Notes: generated by a model not told the origin, from the sequence alone. A stretch of DNA of 60,640 nucleotides from CAKXIK01 sp050947015 (GCA_050947015.1 JBMNVT010000013.1:1-60640); one strand, 5' to 3'. Shown: positions 42,235 through 51,524, numbered from the stretch's first letter. Translations and numbers: made by a program.

Positions 42235-43668
42235 ATGAAAGAAATTGATGTAACCGAAGCCATAGGTTCAGATAAGCCGCACGACGAATGCGGCGTTTTT
42301 GGCGTTTACGCAAAGGACGGTGCAGACGTTTCCTATCTTGTTTATAACGGCCTGCTTGCCCTGCAGCACCGAGGGCAGGAAAGCTGCGGAATTGCTGTGA
42401 ACGACCGGGGTGTCATTTGCTACCACAAGGACATGGGGCTTGTAAATGAGGTCTTTGATCCTTCCATTTTGCAGCAGCTGCAAGGGCAGATCGCGGTTGG
42501 GCATGTCCGTTATTCCACAGCAGGGGCCAGTGTGCGGGAAAATGCTCAGCCTCTTGCTCTGCGCTATGTCAAGGGCAGCATTGCAATTGCTCATAATGGC
42601 AATTTAATTAACGCTGTTGAATTACGGCGGGAGCTTGAGCATCGTGGAGCTATTTTTCAAACAACGATTGATTCTGAAGTAATTGCCTATCTGATCGCGC
42701 GGGAACGGGTGACCTCCCATTCTGTAGAAGAAGCCGTCGGCCGAACAATGGAACAGATCGAAGGTTCTTATTCGCTTGTTGTTATGAGCCCACGTAAGTT
42801 GATTGCCGCCCGTGACCCGCTGGGGATTCGTCCGCTGTGTATCGGAAGACTGCCGGAAGACGAGGGTTACGTCTTTGCGTCGGAAACCTGTGCGCTGGAT
42901 GCCGCCGGCGCAGAACTGATACGTGACGTAGAGCCGGGCGAAATTGTGATTGCGGATGAAAACGGTTTGCGCAGCGATAAATCGCACTGCAGACCGGGTA
43001 AAGGCGCTCTGTGTATTTTTGAATATATTTATTTCGCTCGCCCCGATAGCTGGATTGACGGAATCAGCGTATACGAAGCCCATAAGGAGGCAGGGAGAAT
43101 GCTCGCCCGTCAGCACCCGGTCGAGGCGGATGTTGTCATTGGTGTTCCGGAATCAGGAATCGATGCCGCCATCGGTTACAGTGAGGAGTCGGGCATCCCT
43201 TACGAAAAGGGAATCATTAAAAACAGCTATATTGGCCGAACATTTATTAAGCCGACTCAGAAGGAGCGCGAGCGCAGCGTGCGCATCAAGCTGAACGCGC
43301 TTTCCGGCGCAATCCGGGGAAAACGTGTTGTTATGATTGATGATTCCATTGTGCGAGGGACAACCTGCGGCCGTATTGTTAAAATGCTGCGGGCGGCCGG
43401 AGCCAGAGAGGTGCATCTGCGGATAAGCTCTCCGCCGTTTCTGTACCCGTGCTATTACGGAACCGATGTTCCGGCCAGAGAGCAGCTTGCAGCCGTACGT
43501 TATACCATTGACGAGCTGTGCGCATTGAATTTTGCGGATTCTCTTGGTTTTCTGGATTTGGGTTCACTGCCGCAGATGCTCGGAAAAGGTGTCTGCAAGG
43601 GCTTTTGCGATGCATGCTTTTCCGGGCACTATCCCGCCGGTGTACCCAAAATGCTTCCCGGTGAATAA
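42235..43668 (+). CDS. purF: Amidophosphoribosyltransferase, PurF (477 aa)
   Basis: Commits PRPP and glutamine to purine synthesis. It begins with an 18-residue propeptide before the nucleophile Cys19 (PHDECGVFGVY), followed by ALQHRGQESCGIAV and SIAIAHNGNLIN. The PRPP motif is VVMIDDSIVRGTTCG. Cysteines in GALCIFEYIYF, LYPCYYGTD and GVCKGFCDACFSG correspond to the four [4Fe-4S] ligands of the Bacillus-type enzyme. The ATG at 42235 has GAGAGGAC upstream. It is the intact copy; a deleted homologue lies at 17036. Normally regulated by nucleotide feedback. Confidence 0.95.
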   Translation: MKEIDVTEAIGSDKPHDECGVFGVYAKDGADVSYLVYNGLLALQHRGQESCGIAVNDRGVICYHKDMGLVNEVFDPSILQQLQGQIAVGHVRYSTAGASVRENAQPLALRYVKGSIAIAHNGNLINAVELRRELEHRGAIFQTTIDSEVIAYLIARERVTSHSVEEAVGRTMEQIEGSYSLVVMSPRKLIAARDPLGIRPLCIGRLPEDEGYVFASETCALDAAGAELIRDVEPGEIVIADENGLRSDKSHCRPGKGALCIFEYIYFARPDSWIDGISVYEAHKEAGRMLARQHPVEADVVIGVPESGIDAAIGYSEESGIPYEKGIIKNSYIGRTFIKPTQKERERSVRIKLNALSGAIRGKRVVMIDDSIVRGTTCGRIVKMLRAAGAREVHLRISSPPFLYPCYYGTDVPAREQLAAVRYTIDELCALNFADSLGFLDLGSLPQMLGKGVCKGFCDACFSGHYPAGVPKMLPGE

Positions 43669-43726
43669 GCAGGCGCCGTTTTTTCGGCAAACAAGTCGAC
43701 AGAATGAATATTTGGAGGATACTGTT

Positions 43727-45157
43727 GTGAACGATTGTTATGAGTCTCCGCTTTCTTCCCGTTATGCGGACGAGAAAATGAAATACCTCTTTTCGCCGGA
43801 TATGAAATTCCGCACCTGGCGCCGCCTCTGGATTGCTCTGGCGGAATCGGAAAAGGAACTTGGTCTTCCGGTGACACAGGAGCAGATTGATGAAATGAAG
43901 GCGCATGCCGACGATATCAATTATGATGTTGCCCGGCAGAGGGAAAGGGAAGTCCGGCACGATGTGATGTCGCATGTTTATGCGTTTGGCGTCCAATGCC
44001 CCAAGGCAAAGCCGATCATCCATCTGGGTGCGACCTCCTGCTATGTTGGGGACAACACGGATCTGATTATCATGTATCAGGCCGTGGAAGTTGTGCGCAA
44101 CAAGCTGGTTTTCACCATTCGTAAGCTGGCAAAATTTGCTGAAGAATACGCCGATCTGCCTACGCTGGCGTTCACGCATTTTCAGCCCGCCCAGCCCACT
44201 ACGGTCGGTAAGCGTGCCACGCTCTGGGTGCAGGATCTGCTGATGGATCTGGAGGATGTTGAATATGTGCTTTCCGGTGCGAAGCTGCTTGGCTCCAAAG
44301 GAACCACCGGAACGCAGGCAAGCTTTCTGGAGCTGTTTGACGGAGATCATGCCAAAGCGCGCAGGCTGGATGATTTAATCGCAGAAAAAATGGGATTCCC
44401 ATCCTGCTATGCGGTCTCCGGCCAGACCTATTCCCGCAAGCTGGATAGCAAAATGCTGGCGGTGCTCAGCGGTGTGGCGCAGAGTGCAGCCAAGTTTTCC
44501 AACGATATCCGCCTGCTGCAGCACCTGAAAGAGGTGGAAGAGCCGTTTGAAAAAAATCAGATCGGTTCCTCTGCTATGGCATACAAACGCAATCCCATGC
44601 GCAGTGAACGAATTGCCTCTCTGGCGCGCTATGTGATGGTGGATTCTCTTAATCCGGCCATCACTGCCGCAACGCAATGGTTTGAGCGTACGCTGGATGA
44701 TTCGGCAAACAAGCGCATCAGTGTGCCGGAAGCATTTCTTGCGGTGGATGCCATTTTGAATCTGTATCAGAATGTTGCCGACGGTCTGGTGGTATATCCG
44801 AAGGTGATCGAGCAGCGCCTGCGCAGGGAACTGCCGTTCATGGCGACAGAGAATATTATGATGGATGCGGTAAAGCGCGGAGGCGACCGACAGGAACTGC
44901 ACGAGCGCGTTCGCACGCATTCCATGGCGGCTTCCCGCGTTGTCAAGGAAGAAGGCGGCGAAAACGATCTGCTGGAGCGCATTGCCGCCGACCCGGCCTT
45001 TGGCGTTACACTGCCGGAACTGGAGGCCATTCTGCAGCCGTCGCGCTATGTTGGGCGCGCCCCGCAGCAGACTCGAGAGTTTCTTGCAGAAGTTGTTGCG
45101 CCTGTGCTGCAAAAGTACAGTGCGTTGGCGGAAGACTCCGTTGAAATCAACGTTTAA
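43727..45157 (+). CDS. purB: Adenylosuccinate lyase, PurB (476 aa)
   Basis: Cleaves SAICAR and adenylosuccinate, so it serves two steps. Lyase signature SSAMAYKRNPMRSERIA is near residue 285, with GATSCYVGDNTD, TLAFTHFQPAQPTTVGKR and GTTGTQASFLELF also present. The start is GTG at 43727 with TTTGGAGG eight bases before it; the frame runs open back into purF. Length is close to that of the animal-like subgroup rather than the ~430-residue Bacillus enzyme. Confidence 0.95.
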   Translation: MNDCYESPLSSRYADEKMKYLFSPDMKFRTWRRLWIALAESEKELGLPVTQEQIDEMKAHADDINYDVARQREREVRHDVMSHVYAFGVQCPKAKPIIHLGATSCYVGDNTDLIIMYQAVEVVRNKLVFTIRKLAKFAEEYADLPTLAFTHFQPAQPTTVGKRATLWVQDLLMDLEDVEYVLSGAKLLGSKGTTGTQASFLELFDGDHAKARRLDDLIAEKMGFPSCYAVSGQTYSRKLDSKMLAVLSGVAQSAAKFSNDIRLLQHLKEVEEPFEKNQIGSSAMAYKRNPMRSERIASLARYVMVDSLNPAITAATQWFERTLDDSANKRISVPEAFLAVDAILNLYQNVADGLVVYPKVIEQRLRRELPFMATENIMMDAVKRGGDRQELHERVRTHSMAASRVVKEEGGENDLLERIAADPAFGVTLPELEAILQPSRYVGRAPQQTREFLAEVVAPVLQKYSALAEDSVEINV

Positions 45158-45223
45158 TCTGGGGAAAACCGGAGCAATATAATTTCAGGTCCGGAAAATC
45201 CGGGCGAAAGGATGGATAAAATC

Positions 45224-46501
45224 ATGGTCAAAGCCATTGTGGGTGCCAACTGGGGCGACGAGGGAAAGGGTAAAATCACAGATGTGTTTGCTGCGCAGTC
45301 AGATATTGTCATTCGTTTTCAGGGCGGCAGCAACGCCGGTCACACCATCATCAATAACTATGGAAAATTTGCACTGCATCAGCTCCCGTCCGGTGTGTTC
45401 AATCAACGTGTCACAAACATTATTGGCAACGGCGTTGCGTTGAACATTGACAATCTGCTGAAAGAAATCAAAGAGGTCACCGATCGCGGCGTACCGCAGC
45501 CGAAAATTCTGGTTTCCGACCGTGTGCAGGTGGTCATGCCGTACCATATTCTGTTCGACCAGTGCGAAGAAGAACGTCTGGGCAAAAAATCGTTCGGCTC
45601 CACAAAGTCGGGTATCGCACCGTTCTATTCGGATAAATTCGCAAAGGTAGGATTTGAGCTTTGCGAATTTTATGGAAGCGATGATGAAATTAAGGAAAAA
45701 ATTGAGCGTGTACTGGTACAAAAGAACGCACTGCTGCGTGATCTTTACCACAAACCGGAGTTAACGGTGGATGAGATCTTTGAAAAAATTTGCGAGTGGC
45801 GTGAACAGATGAGGCCTTATATGGCTGATACATTTACCTTCCTGCATCAGGCGCTCAAAGAAAAGAAAACGATTCTGCTGGAGGGTCAGCTGGGAGCGCT
45901 GAAGGATCCGGATTTCGGTATTTATCCGATGGTCACCTCATCTTCCACTCTGGCCGGTTACGGCTCTGTGGGGGCAGGAATCCCTCCGTATGAAATTAAA
46001 GAGATCGTTACGGTAGTCAAAGCGTATTCGAGCGCAGTCGGTGCAGGCGAGTTTGTCAGCGAAATTTTTGGCGATGAGGCAGATGAGCTGCGCCGCCGTG
46101 GCGGTGACGGTGGAGAATACGGTGCAACCACCGGCCGTCCGAGAAGAATGGGTTGGTTTGACTGCGTGGCTACGCGCTATGGCTGTGCGGCGCAGGGGGC
46201 CACAACGGTTGCGCTGACGGTTCTTGACGTGCTGGGATATCTTGACGAGATTCCGGTCTGCGTTGCGTATGATCTTGACGGCAAACGTATCGATCATTTC
46301 CCCAATACCAATGAGCTGAAACGCTGCAAGCCGATTATTGAAAAATTACCGGGCTGGAAATGCGATATCCGCGGGATTCGCCGCTATGAGGATCTTCCGG
46401 TAAACGTGCGCCGCTATGTGGAATTCATCGAGCAAGCCATCGGTGTGCCGGTAGGTATTGTTTCCAATGGTCCGGCCCGCGAAGATATCATCTATCGCTG
46501 A
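45224..46501 (+). CDS. purA: Adenylosuccinate synthetase, PurA (425 aa)
   Basis: GTP-dependent first step from IMP to AMP. VGANWGDEGKGKITD is the GTP-binding loop, with GGSNAGHTI, GTTKSGIAP-like STKSGIAPFYSDK, GQLGALKDPDFGIYPMVTSS and TTGRPRRMGWFD. The ATG at 45212 touches AAAGG, so 45224 is the likelier start. Its neighbour guaA takes the other branch from IMP. Confidence 0.95.
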   Translation: MVKAIVGANWGDEGKGKITDVFAAQSDIVIRFQGGSNAGHTIINNYGKFALHQLPSGVFNQRVTNIIGNGVALNIDNLLKEIKEVTDRGVPQPKILVSDRVQVVMPYHILFDQCEEERLGKKSFGSTKSGIAPFYSDKFAKVGFELCEFYGSDDEIKEKIERVLVQKNALLRDLYHKPELTVDEIFEKICEWREQMRPYMADTFTFLHQALKEKKTILLEGQLGALKDPDFGIYPMVTSSSTLAGYGSVGAGIPPYEIKEIVTVVKAYSSAVGAGEFVSEIFGDEADELRRRGGDGGEYGATTGRPRRMGWFDCVATRYGCAAQGATTVALTVLDVLGYLDEIPVCVAYDLDGKRIDHFPNTNELKRCKPIIEKLPGWKCDIRGIRRYEDLPVNVRRYVEFIEQAIGVPVGIVSNGPAREDIIYR

Positions 46502-46522
46502 GTCGGGAAGGGAGTGTATTGT

Positions 46523-48064
46523 TTGAAAAATGTGAGAGAAACCGTATTGGTGATGGATTTTGGTGGGCAGTACAGCCAGCTGATTGCACGCCGTGTGCGT
46601 GAGTGCAACGTATACTGCGAAATCAAATCGTATAAAACACCTGTGGAAGAGATTCGGAGTAAAAATTATCGAGGAATTATTTTCAGCGGAGGACCAAATT
46701 CTGTATATTTGCAGAATGCTCCGCATTGCAGCGCCGATGTTCTGAAGCTTGGCGTACCGGTGCTGGGTATCTGCTATGGCGCTCAGCTGATGGCATATCT
46801 GCTTGGAGGCAAGGTGCAGACCTCTGAGGTGCGTGAATATGGAAAAACGCAGGTGCATTTTGACAAGGATTCCGTATTGTTTGCGAACGTGGATGAAACA
46901 TCTGTCTGTTGGATGAGCCATACGGATTATATTGCAGAACCTCCGGCCGGTTTTCGTTCCGTCGCAACGTCGGGAGCCTGTCCGGTTGCGGCAATGGAAA
47001 ACCGCGAACAGCGTCTTTATGCAACACAGTTCCATCCCGAAGTGAATCACACCGTTCAGGGCATGATGATGCTGCGCGCGTTTCTGTTTGACGGCTGCCG
47101 ATGCACAGGAGACTGGAAAATGTCTTCTTATGTCAATGATGCAATTGAGAAAATTCGCGCAAAGGTCGGCGATAAAAAGGTGCTTTGCGCGCTTTCCGGC
47201 GGGGTGGATTCTTCTGTTGCAGCTGTAATGGTGCACAGGGCAATAGGCAAAAATCTCACCTGTATTTTTGTGGATCATGGTTTGCTTCGCAAAAATGAGG
47301 GAGATGAGGTGGAAGCTGTTTTCCGCCATCAGTTTGACATGAACCTGATTCGCGTTAATGCGCAAGATCGTTTTCTTGGCAAGCTGGCCGGGATCAGTGA
47401 GCCGGAACGCAAACGCAAAATTATCGGCGAAGAATTTATCCGTGTGTTTGAAGAAGAATCGAAGAAACTCGGTAAAATGGAATTTCTGTGTCAGGGAACG
47501 ATCTATCCGGATGTGATTGAAAGCGGAGCGGGAGAAGCTGCGGTAATTAAAAGCCACCATAATGTCGGCGGTTTGCCGGACGATGTGGATTTTCGGGAAA
47601 TTATCGAGCCGCTGCGGGATCTGTTTAAAGACGAGGTGCGTCAATGTGGGCTTGAACTGGGTATTCCGGAAAAGCTGGTCTGGCGTCAACCGTTTCCGGG
47701 TCCCGGACTCGCTATTCGCGTCATGGGTGAAATTACAACCGAAAAACTGGAAATTCTTAAGGATGCCGACGCAATTTTCCGTGAAGAAATTGCAGAAGCA
47801 GGACTGGATCGATCCATCAGTCAGTATTTTGCTGTGCTGACGGGTATTCGCAGCGTTGGAGTTATGGGAGACGGCAGAACGTATGACTATACGGTGGCGT
47901 TGCGCGGTGTAACGACAACTGATTTTATGACCGCAGACTGGGCTCGGATTCCTTATGACGTGCTTGAAAAAGTTTCCGGCCGCATTGTGAATGAAGTTAA
48001 AAATGTAAATCGAATCGTTTACGATATTACCAGTAAACCGCCGGCAACGATTGAGTGGGAATAA
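46523..48064 (+). CDS. guaA: GMP synthase (glutamine-hydrolysing), GuaA (513 aa)
   Basis: Aminates XMP to GMP. Residues 1-195 are a class I amidotransferase (DFGGQYSQLIARRVRE, GICYGAQLMAYL with the nucleophile Cys, QFHPEVNHT). The ATP pyrophosphatase domain starts with VLCALSGGVDSSVAA, followed by the dimerization domain ending ITSKPPATIEWE. The start is TTG at 46523, ten bases after GGGAAGGGA; the GTG at 46514 lies against that site. Its last codons form the left attachment repeat of the mobile element, and the stop codon is unchanged, so the gene survives integration intact. Confidence 0.96.
   Translation: MKNVRETVLVMDFGGQYSQLIARRVRECNVYCEIKSYKTPVEEIRSKNYRGIIFSGGPNSVYLQNAPHCSADVLKLGVPVLGICYGAQLMAYLLGGKVQTSEVREYGKTQVHFDKDSVLFANVDETSVCWMSHTDYIAEPPAGFRSVATSGACPVAAMENREQRLYATQFHPEVNHTVQGMMMLRAFLFDGCRCTGDWKMSSYVNDAIEKIRAKVGDKKVLCALSGGVDSSVAAVMVHRAIGKNLTCIFVDHGLLRKNEGDEVEAVFRHQFDMNLIRVNAQDRFLGKLAGISEPERKRKIIGEEFIRVFEEESKKLGKMEFLCQGTIYPDVIESGAGEAAVIKSHHNVGGLPDDVDFREIIEPLRDLFKDEVRQCGLELGIPEKLVWRQPFPGPGLAIRVMGEITTEKLEILKDADAIFREEIAEAGLDRSISQYFAVLTGIRSVGVMGDGRTYDYTVALRGVTTTDFMTADWARIPYDVLEKVSGRIVNEVKNVNRIVYDITSKPPATIEWE
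48053..48064 (+). repeat. attL core repeat
   Basis: GAGTGGGAATAA, the last three sense codons and the stop of guaA. The identical 12-mer ends the window at 60629-60640. Confidence 0.8.
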
Positions 48065-48084
48065 GTTAAATAGTGTTTCTGAGT

Positions 48085-48132
48085 CCCGGAAAACCTTGAT
48101 ATTACAGGGTTTTCCGGGATTCTTGTTTTTTT
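48085..48132 (+). terminator. Terminator just inside the left end
   Basis: CCCGGAAAACC (48085-48095) pairs with GGTTTTCCGGG (48108-48118), followed by ATTCTTGTTTTTTT. It ends the guaA transcript, although by position it lies inside the element, so the element supplies a replacement terminator or the repeat core is longer than it appears. Confidence 0.85.
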
Positions 48133-48134
48133 AC

Positions 48135-48152
48135 TGGCTACAAATTGGCTAC
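48135..48152 (+). repeat. Left-end copy of an 18-bp terminal repeat (putative integrase arm site)
   Basis: TGGCTACAAATTGGCTAC is two GGCTAC units 11 bases apart. The same sequence with one mismatch lies at 60508-60525, near the right end. Confidence 0.7.
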
Positions 48153-48153
48153 A

Positions 48154-49254
48154 TCAGGACGTTTTTTCGTAGCCATCCTCTTTTGTGGCTAAGACATCGA
48201 GCTGAGCGGCTACTTCGGTCTGCTTATTCGGGTACAGATGGCTGTAGGTTTCCATGGTAGTTTGTACCCTTTCATGTCCCAAGCGTTCCGCAACCAGAAG
48301 CGGTGTGCAGCCCATATCAATCAGCAAGCTGGCGTGGGTATGACGTACATCGTGCACCCTGATCTTCTGCGTTCCAGAGTGGTCACAACCATACTTCATC
48401 TGTCTGCCGACCCATCCTCTGTCATAAGGGAAGATACGGTCTGTAGGTTGTACCTCATAGAGCTTTGACAGATAGTCTTTCAGACAGCTTTCCAGTACCT
48501 TCGGCATGACCACCTCACGGTAGCCAGCTTCTGTCTTAGGTGGATAGATGTAGTCCTTTCCGTTCAAACGCTGGTAGTTCTTGTTGACAGAGATAATATG
48601 TCGGTCGAAATCAATGTCCTCCGGTGTCAGAGCAAGCAGTTCGCCAACACGCAGTCCTGTGTAGTACATCACCATGAAAACGGTGTAGCCAACAGGTCTG
48701 CTCTCCGTGGCTTCAATAAACACCTTGAATTCCTCGTTCGTCCAGAACAGCATTTCATCGGCGTTCTTCTTACCCATGGTTCCTGCCTTGTGACAGGGAT
48801 TCTCTCTCAGTCCGTAGAACTTCACTGCAAAGTTGAAGGCTGCGGTGAGCTGATTGTTGATGGTTCGCAGATAGGTCGGTGAATAACCTCTGCCGTTGGG
48901 ACGGCGATAGTTAATCAGCTCGTTTTGCCAGTTGCGAATATCGGTCGGTTTGATGGCATTGATCGGCATCTCACCGAAATATGGGAGGACTTTCTTATTG
49001 AACAGGTAGTGCTTGTTGGCTAAAGTTGTCTCTCTGAGACGAGGATCTGCATCTTTCATGTAGAGTGCAACGAAATCCTTGAACTTCATGCCAAGGCTGC
49101 CATCTGCCTGACTAATAAAATCACGTTCCCATTGTAAGGCTTCTTTCTTAGTATTGAAGCCTCTTTTCTTTTTGTGGATCTCCTTTCCTGTCCAATCCTT
49201 CACTCGGATTTGGGACATCCACTTACCTGTGTTTTTGTCTCTTGTTACTGACAT
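48154..49254 (-). CDS. int: Tyrosine site-specific integrase (366 aa)
   Basis: Catalyses integration into and excision from guaA. An N-terminal AP2-like arm-binding region (residues 1-55, RDKNTGKWMSQIRVKDWTGK) is followed by a SAM-like core-binding domain (55-165). The catalytic domain has Arg in YYTGLRVGELLAL, the pair HDVRHTHASLL, LGHERVQTT, and the nucleophile Tyr in METYSHLYPN. It reads toward guaA and ends 90 bases from attL, the usual layout. AAAAGGAG precedes the ATG. It probably shares the leftward transcript with the repressor gene, 35 bases upstream. Confidence 0.95.
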   Translation of the reverse strand: MSVTRDKNTGKWMSQIRVKDWTGKEIHKKKRGFNTKKEALQWERDFISQADGSLGMKFKDFVALYMKDADPRLRETTLANKHYLFNKKVLPYFGEMPINAIKPTDIRNWQNELINYRRPNGRGYSPTYLRTINNQLTAAFNFAVKFYGLRENPCHKAGTMGKKNADEMLFWTNEEFKVFIEATESRPVGYTVFMVMYYTGLRVGELLALTPEDIDFDRHIISVNKNYQRLNGKDYIYPPKTEAGYREVVMPKVLESCLKDYLSKLYEVQPTDRIFPYDRGWVGRQMKYGCDHSGTQKIRVHDVRHTHASLLIDMGCTPLLVAERLGHERVQTTMETYSHLYPNKQTEVAAQLDVLATKEDGYEKTS

Positions 49255-49289
49255 TGTATTCTCCTTTTCTATCCAATGTCAGACCTTAA

Positions 49290-49889
49290 TTATTCTGCAG
49301 AGCCGAACTCCTTTTCAAGAAAAGCTCTGCGACGAGCTAAACGCTCATCTTCGTCAAGTTCTTCCGGTTCCACACATTCCACGGAAGCCCCAGCATAGTA
49401 CGCAAGGGTCTGCTCTTGCCAGCTATGTAATGCTGCAGGAGAACAGTTGTAGCTGCGCATATCCTCACGCATTTCTTCCCATTGTTCCAAAAACAGGCAC
49501 ATATCCGCATTGTGGTCTGCATCCATTTCCTTACCGTTGAAGCGGATGGAGCAAGTCCACTCGTTGCTGCGGGGCGGTTTCTTTACATCTACATCGAATT
49601 TGATGGAAGAAACCTTGTTCAGTTCAAACAGGAAGCTCATTATGTCGGCAAGGCTTCTGATCGGTGCCGTGTTGGTTTCATAACCAAGGATAAAGGTCGG
49701 CGTCGTATCAAGGTGCTTTGCCATTTCGTTTACGACATCAATGGAAACCTCGATTTCTCCGGTTTCGTACTTCTGTACAGTACGCAGAGATTTACCGAGC
49801 AGGTTTGCCAGTTGTGTCTGATTCAGCCCTTTGCGTTTTCGCAGTGTTTTTATCCGCTGGCCGATTACGGAATAATCGAAATTGTCCAT
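49290..49889 (-). CDS. XRE-family repressor (199 aa)
   Basis: Probably keeps the element quiescent. Residues 8-65 are a classic HTH_3 domain (IGQRIKTLRKRKGLNQTQLA, GKSLRTVQKYETGEI). The C-terminal 120 residues are acidic, contain no Ser-Lys LexA-type protease motif that I can see, and are of unknown function. It is transcribed leftward, divergent from the HTH-RepA genes, from a switch region with matching half-sites in both promoters. It lies just upstream of int. Confidence 0.88.
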   Translation of the reverse strand: MDNFDYSVIGQRIKTLRKRKGLNQTQLANLLGKSLRTVQKYETGEIEVSIDVVNEMAKHLDTTPTFILGYETNTAPIRSLADIMSFLFELNKVSSIKFDVDVKKPPRSNEWTCSIRFNGKEMDADHNADMCLFLEQWEEMREDMRSYNCSPAALHSWQEQTLAYYAGASVECVEPEELDEDERLARRRAFLEKEFGSAE

Positions 49890-49909
49890 AAATAATTCAC
49901 CTCGTCCAT

Positions 49910-49938
49910 ACTATACCACAAACAAATACGAATTGCAA
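49910..49938 (-). promoter_or_regulatory. Leftward promoter of repressor-integrase
   Basis: On the minus strand TTGCAA (49933-49938) and TATAGT (49910-49915) are 17 bases apart. The half-site ATTCGTAT (ATACGAAT on the plus strand, 49926-49933) lies in the spacer next to the -35. Confidence 0.7.
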
Positions 49939-49961
49939 GTACATATTTTATTCTGCAGGTA

Positions 49962-49990
49962 TTGACAAAAGTATTTCTTATTCGTATAAT
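49962..49990 (+). promoter_or_regulatory. Rightward promoter of the HTH-RepA operon
   Basis: Perfect consensus TTGACA (49962-49967), 17 bases, TATAAT (49985-49990). ATTCGTAT at 49980-49987 overlaps the -10 and is the inverted partner of the half-site in the leftward promoter. A GCAC/GTGC hairpin follows in the leader. Confidence 0.85.
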
Positions 49991-50081
49991 GAATATGCAC
50001 TAAAAGTGCGCATAAAATGGATTCAAGAGAATCGAGCGAACCAAAGATGCGCAAATCTACATTTTAGACACAGGAGGTACA

Positions 50082-50276
50082 ATGAGAGCACAGTTTATTA
50101 CCGCAGAAGAAGTACAGCAGATTTTGAGCGTAAGCCGCAGCAAGTCCTATCAGATCATCCGAGATCTGAACAAAGAACTGAAAAGCATGGGCTATCACAC
50201 GATTGCCGGCAAATGCCCTATTCAGTTCTTCAAGCAGAAGTTCTACGGTCTGGAAATCGGAGGTGAAAGCGCTTGA
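50082..50276 (+). CDS. Small HTH protein, excisionase/regulator type (64 aa)
   Basis: A winged-HTH of the kind that controls replication or excision in Firmicute integrative elements: FITAEEVQQILSVSRSKSYQ, then IIRDLNKELKSMGYHTIAG. It could act as excisionase (Xis) or as an activator. CAGGAGG precedes the ATG. Its stop overlaps the next start (TGATG), so it is coupled to the RepA-like gene. It is the first gene under the strong rightward promoter. Confidence 0.8.
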   Translation: MRAQFITAEEVQQILSVSRSKSYQIIRDLNKELKSMGYHTIAGKCPIQFFKQKFYGLEIGGESA

Positions 50277-51418
50277 TGAGAGAAAAAGAAAAAACGACCG
50301 TCCCGGTTCCATCTGTTGGCGCAGATGGAGAACAGTCGCTTTCCTATGTAAGTAATGAAATTATAGCAACTGAAAGCGAAGAAATCAATCCTACGGATGA
50401 AAATATGGAGGAAATTCTTCGCCAGATGCAGCGAATGGCAGAGCCATCCTATCTGGCAACCATGACCATGAGTCAGTTGTATGACACAGTGTACGAGAGC
50501 AGATTGCCTGTTATTGATGGGTTGCTCTATCCGGGAACTTATCTGTTTGTAGGCGCACCGAAGGTCGGCAAGTCATTTCTGATGGCTCAGATCGCCTATC
50601 ATGTCAGCACAGGACAAGCGCTCTGGAACTATCCTGTTCATGCAGGCACGGTTTTATACCTTGCCCTGGAGGATGATTACAGACGCTTACAGGAGCGTTT
50701 GTCCCGTATGTTCGGAGTAGAGGGTACAGATACCCTCCACTTCGCAACTTGCGCCAAACAGCTCGGTGCAGGGCTTCACGAACAGCTTAATCGCTTTGTA
50801 GCGGAGCATCAGGACACCAGACTGATTATCATTGATACTTTGCAAAAAATCAGGGAAGCTGGCGGCGATAAGTTCAGCTATGCCAATGACTATGAGATTA
50901 TTGGTCAACTGAAACACTTTGCAGACCAGTCAGACATCGCCCTTCTGTTGGTGCATCACACAAGAAAACAGCAAGCCGATGATCGTTTTGAACGCATTTC
51001 TGGAACAAACGGCTTGTTGGGTGCTGCGGATGGAGCGTTTATTCTGGAGAAAGAAAAACGCACCGGAGATACCGCAGTATTAGAAGTTTCAGGGAGAGAT
51101 CAGCCGGAACAAAAGCTCATTCTGAAAAAGAATATGGAGCGTTTGACCTGGGAACTGGAACGAGCAGAAACGGAACTATGGAAAGCACCACCCGATCCTA
51201 TTCTGGAAAAGGTTGTGGATATGTTGCCCGAGGAATGTCCAGAGTGGAACGGCAGTCCGACGGAGTTGGCAGAAGCATTGAAGCTGGATATGAAGCCCAA
51301 TCTGCTGACAAAGCATCTGAATGTAAACAAGGCAAGGTTATTCAATGAGTATCAGATTGATTACGAGCCTGTACGCACACACGCAGGAAGAAGGATTGCC
51401 TTAAAGCGTGTTTCATAA
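50276..51418 (+). CDS. RepA-like AAA ATPase / helicase (380 aa)
   Basis: A RecA-fold ATPase of the RepA (AAA_25) family, probably the replicative helicase of the excised circle. Walker A is GAPKVGKSFL near residue 97, Walker B is LIIIDTLQKIREAGG, and LLVHHTRKQ follows, with SGTNGLLGAADGAF. The N-terminal 75 residues are a Glu-rich, Met-rich linker; the C-terminal 90 residues resemble the winged-helix tail of this family. ATG at 50276 has GGAGGTGA upstream. A long inverted repeat lies directly after the stop, as an origin might. Confidence 0.85.
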   Translation: MREKEKTTVPVPSVGADGEQSLSYVSNEIIATESEEINPTDENMEEILRQMQRMAEPSYLATMTMSQLYDTVYESRLPVIDGLLYPGTYLFVGAPKVGKSFLMAQIAYHVSTGQALWNYPVHAGTVLYLALEDDYRRLQERLSRMFGVEGTDTLHFATCAKQLGAGLHEQLNRFVAEHQDTRLIIIDTLQKIREAGGDKFSYANDYEIIGQLKHFADQSDIALLLVHHTRKQQADDRFERISGTNGLLGAADGAFILEKEKRTGDTAVLEVSGRDQPEQKLILKKNMERLTWELERAETELWKAPPDPILEKVVDMLPEECPEWNGSPTELAEALKLDMKPNLLTKHLNVNKARLFNEYQIDYEPVRTHAGRRIALKRVS

Positions 51419-51422
51419 CAGC

Positions 51423-51496
51423 GTGACGATGCGTGACGGTTGTGACGATGATTTTGAGAGTGGTGGCGGTGTCTAAAACACCGTCACCATCGTCAC
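51423..51496. repeat. Long inverted repeat with GTGACG iterations, candidate origin
   Basis: GTGACGATGCGTGACGGT (51423-51440) is the inverse of 51480-51496, with one bulged base; 39 bases lie between, including a third GTGACGATG. The GTGACG(A/G)T unit repeats with a 10-base period. There is no T tract, so it is not a terminator. It lies just after a RepA-type gene. Function as replication origin or regulator site is inferred. Confidence 0.55.
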
Positions 51497-51524
51497 CACC
51501 GACACGGAAAGGAAGGGAACGGAA

